38,977 nucleotides of DNA, from contig RFGF01000109.1 in assembly GCA_003695915.1 (NCBI GenBank), positions 1 through 38,977 on the forward strand, in the 5' to 3' direction. Within the stretch, counting starts at the first letter, position 1. Each line of letters opens with the position of its first letter. A model generated the notes under the pieces. It made no database searches, was not told the origin of the DNA, and was given only the letters and a program-made list of their open reading frames with translations. The DNA is from Nitrospirota bacterium. GTDB lineage: Bacteria; Nitrospirota; Nitrospiria; Nitrospirales; UBA8639. A program made the position numbers and the translations under genes. Positions 31,705-38,000 of this stretch are shown piece by piece.

Positions 31705-32220
31705 TCAATTTATCGAGGGGCCAAGTTCAACCTCGGTCGCCATCATCCGCACATCATCGAACAGCACCGGCCGCAACAAGAGGCCGACCCGGCGCTCTTC
31801 GTACGGCTTCATCGGACCCCAAGGAAAGTGCTCGCGCAGAACGACCTCGCCCTTCCAGCGATATTCCACGACAATAGACGCCCGGTGGATCTGACGAGGA
31901 GTGGAATTCTTCGCCTCGCCTAAGAGGCAGTATCCTCCGTCCCTGGTGGGTTCAATGGCGATAACCTGAAACCAGAGCGTGCGTTCTGGCCATCGCTGCT
32001 CAAGCCCCTTGGAATCGGCTGGTGACGCCCAAACGGCTGGCCCGTGACCCACAATCGGCATGACTCCCCGATCCGCCACCGTTTGATTGACGCCACTGGG
32101 TCTTTGAGCGAGGACCTGCAACGGCGGGAGCAGCATCGCTATGCTGGCGAGAGCGACAACGAATTGCCGCTTGCAGACGACATGGGCAGAGAGATTCCCG
32201 CGCTTGTTCAGTCTCCTCAT
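31705..32220 (-). CDS. Secreted hypothetical protein
   Basis: A 171-residue precursor on the minus strand. The basic start (MRRLNKRGNLS) and hydrophobic run (VVALASIAMLLPPLQVLA) form a signal peptide. The mature domain has a cysteine and a beta-type body (RASIVVEYRWKGEVVLREHF). Codon use looks like its neighbours. It points against the surrounding genes, as an insert would. Family unknown. Confidence 0.55.
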   Translation of the reverse strand: MRRLNKRGNLSAHVVCKRQFVVALASIAMLLPPLQVLAQRPSGVNQTVADRGVMPIVGHGPAVWASPADSKGLEQRWPERTLWFQVIAIEPTRDGGYCLLGEAKNSTPRQIHRASIVVEYRWKGEVVLREHFPWGPMKPYEERRVGLLLRPVLFDDVRMMATEVELGPSIN

Positions 32221-32465
32221 ACCCTTCTTGTCGGTTCAAGGATGCCGATTTTCAAGGACGAGCTGAACAGCGCAATGGAAGAAGAGGGGAGTTCCTGTCC
32301 CAGGAGGTTCCATGGTTCCCGTTCACTATTTCACCATCACTCTCTCCCCTCTTCTGACCACACACTACGAAGGGCGCTTCAAATTTGTCAATCCTTTTTT
32401 GCTCCTTTTTCTCCAACTTTTTTGACTCGATCGACTCTCTGTCTGAATCCAGATTGCAAGCGTTG

Positions 32466-32864
32466 CGTTCACTTGCCATCATGAGTCCGTACCGCGCTCG
32501 GGTGCGGCTCATCCGGCAGCTTGCCGAGGCGGCCGCCCTCCCCGCCTCGGTTCGGGTGGGGACTATTCACCAGTTCCAGGGCCAGCAGGCAGATCTCGTG
32601 ATCCTCGATACGACCATCGCCGACCGGCTCGTCACCAGCTTTCTCTGCCGCGAATCCGAGACGTTCAGCGCTGAAACGCTCTTGAACGTTGCGCTCACTC
32701 GCGGGCGGGCTAAGGTGATCGGGCTGGGATCGGCCGAAGCCGTCCAGGCTCTTCCAGCCGAAACGTTTCTCAAAACAGTCTTTCGCCATCTCCAGCGAGA
32801 CGGACTGATCGTGGATGTGGATCGATTCTTATATCCGGAGCCGGCCGATACGCTACATATATAA
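32466..32864 (+). pseudogene. SF1 (UPF1/DNA2-like) helicase, C-terminal fragment
   Basis: SLAIMSPYRARVRLIRQLAE, then VRVGTIHQFQGQQADLVILD and LLNVALTRGRAKVIGLGS are helicase motifs Va and VI of UPF1-like SF1 enzymes, in the correct order near the C-terminus. The N-terminal ~80% with Walker A and B is absent. Upstream sequence is AT-rich and non-homologous. A remnant of a larger gene. Confidence 0.8.
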
Positions 32865-32957
32865 ACCGCGATGTTACCGCAGGCAGTGTGATTTTTTATT
32901 GCTCCGGCTGCAATACAAAGCGGCGGGAGTCTCCCTGCTACTCTAATCTGACCAATT

Positions 32958-32979
32958 ATGCTAGCATAAATGCTAGCAT
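32958..32979. promoter_or_regulatory. Operator of the FitA/VapC module
   Basis: Two identical 10-bp palindromes, ATGCTAGCAT, at 32958-32967 and 32970-32979, separated by AA and located 16 bases upstream of the antitoxin start. This spacing suits cooperative binding of two ribbon-helix-helix dimers. Repression by the antitoxin, tightened by the toxin complex, is the expected regulation. Confidence 0.8.
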
Positions 32980-32994
32980 GAGGAGGGTTGACTC

Positions 32995-33225
32995 TTGGGT
33001 CAAGTCATTATTCGCAACCTTGATAACCATATTATCAACACACTCAAGCAGCGTGCCAAATTTCATGGGCGTTCATTGGAAGAGGAACTGCGAACCATTC
33101 TTACCACAGCAGTCAAGTTGCCCGCGGAAGAAAGAGTTCGTATGAGTCAGACCATTCGAGCGATGAGCCCAAGAAGATCCAAAACCGATTCGACAAAACT
33201 TATTCGCAAGGACCGTGAACGGTGA
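32995..33225 (+). CDS. FitA/VapB-type ribbon-helix-helix antitoxin
   Basis: A 76-residue protein, TTG start with AGGAGG upstream: VIIRNLDNHIINTLKQRAKF and HGRSLEEELRTILTTAVKLP are the FitA ribbon-helix-helix signature. It neutralises the VapC encoded directly downstream, whose GTG overlaps its stop by 4 bp, and binds the double palindrome in front of it. Intact, unlike the two modules in the left half of the window. Confidence 0.88.
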   Translation: MGQVIIRNLDNHIINTLKQRAKFHGRSLEEELRTILTTAVKLPAEERVRMSQTIRAMSPRRSKTDSTKLIRKDRER

Positions 33226-33638
33226 AAGTCGTGGTTGACGCCAGTGTCGCCGTCAAGTGGTTTGTCGAGGAACCACGCTCACGGCATGCTGAACGATTGC
33301 TCCAACAGGCCACTACTCTCCTCGCACCAGATTTGCTTGTTGCCGAAGTGCTGAATACAGCGTGGAAGAAATATCGATCTCAGGATATCACCGCCGATCA
33401 TGCCAAGACTATCGTTCTGGCGTTGCCAGCCATGATCGATCTACTAATCCCATCGCTCGAACTCGCTGAATCGGCTCTGAAGTTAGCGCTTCACCACAAC
33501 CATCCCGTTTACGACTGCCTCTATGTCGCCCTTGCCCAACGTGACGATTTGCCACTCGTTACCGATGATGCCAAGCTTATCGCTCTCGCCAAACGCGCAA
33601 AACTCGGCCATCGCATTACACCGCTCAGCCAATTCTGA
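33222..33638 (+). CDS. vapC: VapC-type PIN-domain RNase toxin
   Basis: A 138-residue PIN-domain protein. VVVDASVAVKWFVEE carries the first catalytic Asp (Asp6), VAEVLN the Glu, PVYDCLYVALAQRDD and LVTDDAKL the remaining acidic residues. VapC toxins cut RNA, often tRNA or rRNA loops. GTG start coupled to the antitoxin stop (GTGA). The frame is intact, so this is the one clearly functional module. Confidence 0.9.
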   Translation: MKVVVDASVAVKWFVEEPRSRHAERLLQQATTLLAPDLLVAEVLNTAWKKYRSQDITADHAKTIVLALPAMIDLLIPSLELAESALKLALHHNHPVYDCLYVALAQRDDLPLVTDDAKLIALAKRAKLGHRITPLSQF

Positions 33639-33661
33639 TCAGCCTTAGCACCTCGCTCTAC

Positions 33662-33702
33662 GGCCCGCTCACGCGAGCAGGGTTGTTCTCAGGGTGATTT
33701 TT
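33662..33702 (+). promoter_or_regulatory. Repeated stem-loop motif, copy 1
   Basis: GGCCCGCTCACGCGAGC forms a GCTC/GAGC stem-loop, then AGGGTT, a short spacer and AGGGTGATTTTT. The order stem-loop, AGGG(T/C)T, and G(T/C)(G/A)ATT about 15 nt later is shared with the copies at 34902, 35279 and 36652. It lies ~95 bases upstream of the STAS/HATPase start. Confidence 0.6.
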
Positions 33703-33770
33703 GAAATTGAAAGTCGGCAAAGACGCCGGCTCTGTCGTCCTCGACGACAGAGAGAACGAGATTAGTTCTC
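33684..33770 (+). promoter_or_regulatory. Leader with mutually exclusive stems upstream of the STAS/HATPase gene
   Basis: A perfect 10-bp hairpin CTCTGTCGTC/GACGACAGAG (33730-33739 with 33743-33752, loop CTC) is followed by GAGAAC (33752-33757). That hexamer can pair either with GTTCTC at 33765-33770 or with the identical GTTCTC at 33685-33690, inside the repeated motif. The two pairings exclude each other, as in an attenuator or riboswitch. Confidence 0.5.
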
Positions 33771-33796
33771 AACGCGTACGATATGGAGGAATACCC

Positions 33797-34828
33797 ATGC
33801 CACCAATAATTGACGAGCTACCGCTTTCTATTTATGATCCCGACGCTTGGACAATTTCTTTGGTACAGGAACGCACGCCCACCGTGCCTATTCTTTGGAA
33901 TTTACCACCACAACTTAACGCCCTCAGTGTCTTTGAATTCATTCAACAACTCGGTGCAATCCACAATAGCAATGCTGGTCCTATCATTATAGATTTTTCC
34001 CGTAATTCTTGGGTTGAACCGAGTGGCCTTGCCATCCTTGCCGCACTTATCTCCTACGTTCATTCCCATCACCATGCTATTCGGCTGGAAGGCCTCGACC
34101 AATGCCAAAATCTTACCTATTGGCAACGAAGCAACTTTTTCAACACGCTAGGATTCCAAAGCGAAGAATCATTTTTCCGACATGATCGATCAACCACCCT
34201 CCTTGAGATTTCACGATGCACATGCGATTTTGACGCAGATGAAATCTCCAAACGCTTTGGTGCGTTGGCTAACCGTCTTCAGCCGGAAAGTGCGCGCCTC
34301 GTTTCTTACCTCGCACAAGAAGGCCTACGGAACGTTGTTGATCACTCTACCGTCGCCGGCTATGCTGCGGCGCAAATCTATCCAAACAAGCATATCATCG
34401 AGTTTGCCATCGCCGACGCTGGAATCGGTATCCGCAAGAGCCTCGCGCGCTCTCCTGTTCACACATTCGACAATGATCAGGAGGCGATCGAGAATGCGCT
34501 CAAGCTCGGCATTTCATCGCGATTCCATCTCGGAGTCTCGAATCCCAATCGCAGCAACAATCTCGGGATCGGACTCCATGCGACCGATCGACTTGTCCGT
34601 CATCACCGCGGACTCTGGCTCTTGGCGAGCGGGTCTGCCCTTCGCATCGTCGATGAAACGGGAACGGCCCATTACCGCCGACTGCCTATCAACCTTCCCG
34701 GCGTTTTCTCCTCGATTCGACTCCCGCTCGCTACTCACGCTGCTGAGACGGACCAGGTTCTGAGGCAAATCCGGCAGGAGCACACAACACTGGTCAAAGC
34801 CTTTGCCCGTAAACGACACCCCCATTGA
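33797..34828 (+). CDS. STAS-like plus HATPase_c regulator
   Basis: A 343-residue protein; ATG 33797 is chosen because GGAGG precedes it. The N-terminal ~105 residues resemble a STAS domain: PIIIDFSRNSWVEPSGLAIL, with Ser76 where anti-anti-sigma factors carry the phosphorylated Ser. From ~150 to 320 is a GHKL ATPase: YLAQEGLRNVVDHS (Glu175, Asn179), ADAGIGI (206-212) and NNLGIGLHA (254-262). STAS proteins and RsbW-type kinases normally work as separate partners, so a fusion could self-regulate. Target and trigger are unknown. The leader is highly structured. Confidence 0.75.
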   Translation: MPPIIDELPLSIYDPDAWTISLVQERTPTVPILWNLPPQLNALSVFEFIQQLGAIHNSNAGPIIIDFSRNSWVEPSGLAILAALISYVHSHHHAIRLEGLDQCQNLTYWQRSNFFNTLGFQSEESFFRHDRSTTLLEISRCTCDFDADEISKRFGALANRLQPESARLVSYLAQEGLRNVVDHSTVAGYAAAQIYPNKHIIEFAIADAGIGIRKSLARSPVHTFDNDQEAIENALKLGISSRFHLGVSNPNRSNNLGIGLHATDRLVRHHRGLWLLASGSALRIVDETGTAHYRRLPINLPGVFSSIRLPLATHAAETDQVLRQIRQEHTTLVKAFARKRHPH

Positions 34829-34901
34829 TCAGACCGCTTTCTCTCTGCCGGCTTCAAGCCGCCTCACACGGGATGCTGCAGCCAATCACCTGATCATCAT
34901 C

Positions 34902-34944
34902 CAAGGCCCGCTGACGCGGGCAGGGCTCTGCTGGAAGCGATTCC
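34902..34944 (+). promoter_or_regulatory. Repeated stem-loop motif, copy 2
   Basis: GGCCCGCTGACGCGGGC forms a CCCGC/GCGGG stem, followed by AGGGCT and, 14 nt on, GAAGCGATTCC. It is not directly followed by a gene: the next start is 35355. Confidence 0.55.
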
Positions 34945-35079
34945 CACCGGAGGGCTGACCACCCTCTGTCTTCCCGCCCCATCCTCTTCCCTCTTACTCC
35001 GGTACCGGCCGCCCACCGGTACCGGCCCTGCCTTTTGTCAACGCACTCGTCCCCTCTCCCTGTTGGAGAGCGGGCAGCC

Positions 35080-35119
35080 GGAGTCCTTCGGTTGCTTGCC
35101 GCAGGACTCCAGCCTTTTT
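35080..35119 (+). terminator. Terminator-like hairpin
   Basis: GGAGTCC (35080-35086) pairs with GGACTCC (35104-35110), then AGCC and TTTTT (35115-35119). The loop is long (17 nt). It may end a transcript reading through from the STAS/HATPase gene or from an RNA within this gap. Confidence 0.45.
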
Positions 35120-35278
35120 CTCTCTTTGCCTGGGGACTCCCGGGCGGCTGGAGCCATCCTCGCTCCAGTCTTCTCAGTAGTGGCTGGTCCGGGGACTCTC
35201 GGATCCACTGCTGACCTCGCGCGTGGGTGCCACGGCATCCGCGCTGCGTTGCTCATTCAATCTTCCATCTGACCCCTT

Positions 35279-35320
35279 GGGCGCGCTGACGCGCGCAGGG
35301 TTTTAAGCAAAAGCAATTTT
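35279..35320 (+). promoter_or_regulatory. Repeated stem-loop motif, copy 3
   Basis: GGGCGCGCTGACGCGCGC forms a GCGCGC/GCGCGC-type stem with a TGAC loop, followed by AGGGTT and AAAAGCAATTTTCA. It lies ~35 bases upstream of the 35355 gene start, whose GGAGG follows directly. Confidence 0.55.
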
Positions 35321-35354
35321 CAATTTGGTTTCTTTCATACAGGAGGGATGTGGC

Positions 35355-36626
35355 ATGAGCTACAACGAGACCTTTTGCAACACTTTCATCGCCCACCACG
35401 AAGAGGATGATGACGACCAAACGCGACATTTGCTTCCGGATCACGTACACCTCTCCCCAGAAGACGATCCTCAAGAGAGGGTAGAGGAGATTTTGAGAAA
35501 GTATGAAGAAGAGTACGAAAAGACTGCTGACTCTGCTCGCGAGCGCTATTGGCGCCGAGAAACACGGTTCGAAGAAGACGAAGACGAACCCTCCCTTCCT
35601 ATCATTTCACGAACCGCCAGCCGGGCTCCCAAAGAAGTCCAACGGTTTATCGTCTTGCCGGATGGCCGTCGCGTCCGCAGGCTCTATAGCAGGGACTCGA
35701 AGGACTTTCGCATTGAAACGTTGTGCGGTATCCGACAGATCTTGCCGATCAACCAAGCCTTGTCTGTCTTCCGCCATAAGACCGGCAACCGCGAATGCCC
35801 GCGTTGTCACGGCCGACATCTGCCGGATCCTGTAGTGCATGACCAGGTTGCATCGCATATCAATCCCCCAAAACCTGCCTGCCCCAAATGCCAGCACAGC
35901 GCAACACATCTTTATCATGAAGATGCCTACACCATCGCCTGCGCTATGTGTGGGTATCGCCTGTATCTCCCGCTTCCTACACTGAGCGACGAGGAAGTGG
36001 ACCACAACGAGCAGGTTATCGACGAGTGGATTTATGCGCACGATGTCAATGCGCTAGATGATTCGGTCAACGAACCATTAGATGAGTACGATGATTCAAT
36101 CGCTTTCACCGAACACCTCAGCGTAGTCGAGATTTCGGCCGAGAGCCTGCCGGAAACGATCGCCGAGATCGGGGACCAGCTCCATTGGCCGGCGTTTCGG
36201 CTCTACAAGACACGTTCCCCATTCCGTCAAGCGATGCTGAATCGTACCCTCCAGGATGGTCGATTCGACCAACTCAATATGATCCGCTGGGTGGCCGCCG
36301 GACGCCTGGCGGACGAACTCGGTGATATCAGCGCGAAGAAAAGCGCTGAACTCGTCGAATGGCTGTGGCAACTCAACCAGGCAACGCTCGAATCCATGGC
36401 CGGCGATGATGACAGCCCGATCCCCTGCCTTGCCCATCCGACTATGGATCTGTTCGAGCCCAGCGAGATCATGATTCGCGGGCTTCGAACGCACCTGCTC
36501 ACCATTATCAGCCGGTGCAAGCCAACACCGGCCACTATCAACGGGCTTGCTCACCGGTTCCGGCTTGCCCCTGCCACTATAGAAACGCTCATGGCTCAGC
36601 AGCGATCCGTCTCGACGGCTGCATGA
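35355..36626 (+). CDS. Large acidic protein with two zinc-ribbon pairs
   Basis: A 423-residue protein with a very acidic first 80 residues (HHEEDDDDQTRH, RFEEDEDEPSL), then CPRC, CPKC and CAMC sites between residues ~150 and 210, a second acidic segment and a helical C-terminal half (RQAMLNRTLQDGRFDQLNMI, then NQATLESMAGDDDS). ATG 35355 has AGGAGG upstream. The zinc ribbons and acidic segments suggest a nucleic-acid transaction or transcription role. No family recognised. A motif copy precedes it and another follows. Confidence 0.6.
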   Translation: MSYNETFCNTFIAHHEEDDDDQTRHLLPDHVHLSPEDDPQERVEEILRKYEEEYEKTADSARERYWRRETRFEEDEDEPSLPIISRTASRAPKEVQRFIVLPDGRRVRRLYSRDSKDFRIETLCGIRQILPINQALSVFRHKTGNRECPRCHGRHLPDPVVHDQVASHINPPKPACPKCQHSATHLYHEDAYTIACAMCGYRLYLPLPTLSDEEVDHNEQVIDEWIYAHDVNALDDSVNEPLDEYDDSIAFTEHLSVVEISAESLPETIAEIGDQLHWPAFRLYKTRSPFRQAMLNRTLQDGRFDQLNMIRWVAAGRLADELGDISAKKSAELVEWLWQLNQATLESMAGDDDSPIPCLAHPTMDLFEPSEIMIRGLRTHLLTIISRCKPTPATINGLAHRFRLAPATIETLMAQQRSVSTAA

Positions 36627-36651
36627 GCCGCCCAAACCCTCGTCTGAATAC

Positions 36652-36695
36652 CGGGGCCTTCGGCCAGGGTTGGCAGACAGGGTGATTTTCAGCAA
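36652..36695 (+). promoter_or_regulatory. Repeated stem-loop motif, copy 4
   Basis: GGGGCCTTCGGCC forms a GGCC/GGCC stem with a TTCG loop, then AGGGTT and AGGGTGATTTTCA, the last identical over 12 bases with copy 1 (CAGGGTGATTTT). It lies ~57 bases upstream of the second ssb. Confidence 0.6.
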
Positions 36696-36750
36696 GCGGC
36701 GCGTGAGGGCGTCGCGGATTATTCACTCTTTTCAATCAAGGAGGTACGCC

Positions 36751-37092
36751 ATGGCGTGCAACGTAGTCATTTTACAAGGTCGGTTAACTCGAGACCCTGA
36801 GGTTCGTTACACAACGAACGGGACGCCTGTCAGCGGCTTCACGGTGGCCGTTGATGGGTACAAGAAAGGCGATGAGGCCAGGACCGAATTTATCGACGTA
36901 ACAGTATTCGGAAAGCAGGCTGAGACCGCCGGACAATACCTAACCAAAGGGCAGGAAGTATTAGTAACAGGCCGGCTCCAGCTTCAACGCTGGGAGACCC
37001 AGGATGGGTCTAGGCGATCCAAATTGCAGGTGATCGCAAATCGGATCAGCTTCGGCGCCAAGCCGCGCCAGGCTCAACCCCAAGCGGCCTGA
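36751..37092 (+). CDS. ssb: Single-stranded DNA-binding protein, copy 2
   Basis: A 113-residue SSB starting ACNVVILQGRLTRDPEVRYT, with GFTVAVDGYKKGDEARTEFI, DVTVFGKQAETAGQYLTKGQ and VLVTGRLQLQRWETQDGSRR, the complete OB-fold. The chosen ATG (36751) follows AAGGAGGTACGCC. Like copy 1 it lacks the acidic C-terminal tip (it ends in RQAQPQAA), so it may not recruit the usual SSB-interacting proteins. It is followed by a strong terminator, so it forms a single-gene unit under the motif-bearing leader. Confidence 0.92.
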   Translation: MACNVVILQGRLTRDPEVRYTTNGTPVSGFTVAVDGYKKGDEARTEFIDVTVFGKQAETAGQYLTKGQEVLVTGRLQLQRWETQDGSRRSKLQVIANRISFGAKPRQAQPQAA

Positions 37093-37102
37093 GTCTGATC
37101 GA

Positions 37103-37135
37103 GGGGACCTGGCTTCGGCTGGGTCCCCATTTTTG
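37103..37135 (+). terminator. Rho-independent terminator of ssb copy 2
   Basis: GGGGACC (37103-37109) pairs exactly with GGTCCCC (37122-37128) around a C-TTCG-G tetraloop stem, followed by ATTTTTG. A textbook intrinsic terminator placed 11 bases after the stop codon. Confidence 0.88.
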
Positions 37136-37185
37136 ATTGACTTTTTTCCGATTAGCTGGACATACTCAATAAAAAGGAACAGTCC

Positions 37186-37554
37186 ATGGCTACTCTCGAA
37201 GAGCGTGTTGCGTATCTCGAAGGGAAAGTCGAAGAACACTCGCGTGGATTCGGCGAGATCCGCGAGATGCTCGCCCACCTCGATCGGCGCATCACAGCGC
37301 TCGATCAAAAAGTGGATCTATTTCGAGAAGAACTGAGCCGTCGCATCGATGCCCTCGATCAGAAAGTCGATCGGTTCCGAGAGGAGCTGTCATCGCGGAT
37401 CGATGCCCTCGATCAGAAAGTCGATCGGTTCCGAGAGGAGCTGTCATCGCGGATCGATGCCTTGGACCAGAAAATCGATCGGCATTTTGTCTGGATAATC
37501 GGTGTCCAGATCACCACCTTGCTCGCTATTATCGCCGCCCTTCTCGCCAAATAA
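37186..37554 (+). CDS. Coiled-coil repeat protein with C-terminal membrane anchor
   Basis: A 122-residue protein. After MATLEERVAYLEGKVEEH come four 18-residue repeats (RIDALDQKVDRFREELSS type, residues ~35-106) and a hydrophobic C-terminal helix (WIIGVQITTLLAIIAALLA). The period of 18 residues equals five helical turns (one hendecad plus one heptad), so it forms a long coiled coil fixed to the membrane. AAAAGGAAC precedes the ATG. The family is widespread with unknown role. Confidence 0.75.
   Translation: MATLEERVAYLEGKVEEHSRGFGEIREMLAHLDRRITALDQKVDLFREELSRRIDALDQKVDRFREELSSRIDALDQKVDRFREELSSRIDALDQKIDRHFVWIIGVQITTLLAIIAALLAK
37288..37467. repeat. 54-bp tandem repeats in the coiled-coil gene
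   Basis: Units start at 37288, 37342, 37396 and 37450. The second and third are almost identical in DNA, the first is diverged and the last is cut off. Recombination or slippage could change the number of repeats in phase. Confidence 0.85.
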
Positions 37555-37637
37555 GCAAAAAAGGGGGAACGCGGCACCCCATGCTTTACCCTCTTTTTCT
37601 AGCAACCTTGCCAAGCTGCAACAACTCTGATATTGTC

Positions 37638-37643
37638 TGTACA
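37638..37643. promoter_or_regulatory. TGTACA operator core of the Phd/YefM gene
   Basis: TGTACA, flanked by TTGTC and ACTGC, lies 30 bases before the antitoxin start. TGTACA palindromes are the known core of YefM-family operators, so autoregulation is likely. Confidence 0.5.
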
Positions 37644-37672
37644 ACTGCAATACACCTAAAAGGAAGCTCGCT

Positions 37673-37954
37673 ATGACAACCACCTCGCTGCTTCGAAAAG
37701 CCAAGCCTGTCAATATTCGTGAAGCTCAAGCGAGTCTATCCAAACTCATTCGATCACAGTCTATCTCAATGGTGCTTTCGCACGGTAAACCCGTCTCCTT
37801 TCTCATTCCTTATGAAGAATTGCTCGATCTTGTCGAGACACTCGATGAACTCAAAGATAGGCGTCTGCTGGAAGAAATCAAACGGGCACGAGCTGAATAT
37901 CGACAGGGAAAAGCCGTACCAGCCGAGCGACTATTAAATAAAATGAGTTCATAA
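37673..37954 (+). CDS. Phd/YefM-family antitoxin (orphan)
   Basis: A 93-residue protein with VNIREAQASLSKLIRSQSIS and VLSHGKPVSFLIPYEELLDL, the Phd/YefM DNA-binding fold, then an acidic helix (ETLDELKDRRLLEEIKRARA) that would cover a toxin. No toxin gene follows: the next base of sense sequence is the right end of the IscB element. The toxin may have been lost when that element inserted, or may act from elsewhere. Confidence 0.8.
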   Translation: MTTTSLLRKAKPVNIREAQASLSKLIRSQSISMVLSHGKPVSFLIPYEELLDLVETLDELKDRRLLEEIKRARAEYRQGKAVPAERLLNKMSS

Positions 37955-37980
37955 GTGTCATCCTCTATCCGCGCTGGAGA

Positions 37981-38000
37981 CCCCCGCCTTTAGGCGGGGG
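37981..38000. repeat. Right-end hairpin of the IscB element
   Basis: CCCCCGCC-TTTA-GGCGGGGG is a perfect 8-bp stem with a TTTA loop. The iscB stop codon (TAA, minus strand 37990-37992) sits in the loop. This is the typical 3' terminus of IS200/IS605-like IscB elements. Confidence 0.75.

Larger units (their letters stand above)
34829..35354. other. Structured non-coding stretch with two motif copies
   Basis: About 525 bases without a credible gene. It holds two copies of the repeated stem-loop motif (34902 and 35279), two near-identical CCGGTACCGGCC strings separated by GCCCA near 35001-35030, a GGAGTCC/GGACTCC hairpin followed by a T run (35080-35119) and a perfect CTGGAGC/GCTCCAG hairpin (35148-35168). 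GGACTC-type strings recur several times. This could be one or more non-coding RNAs or a DNA site such as an origin. Confidence 0.5.

Noticed and set aside
33662-33702. Rho-independent terminator of vapC
   Set aside because: The stem is short, the T run comes about 16 nt later, and the same arrangement precedes other genes.
34945-35278. Open frames on both strands of the hairpin-rich gap (e.g. 35063-35272) as genes
   Set aside because: No ribosome binding site, composition unlike neighbours and overlap with strong hairpins.
37288-37467. CRISPR-like array
   Set aside because: The 54-bp units are in frame, without unique spacers, and encode a coiled coil.
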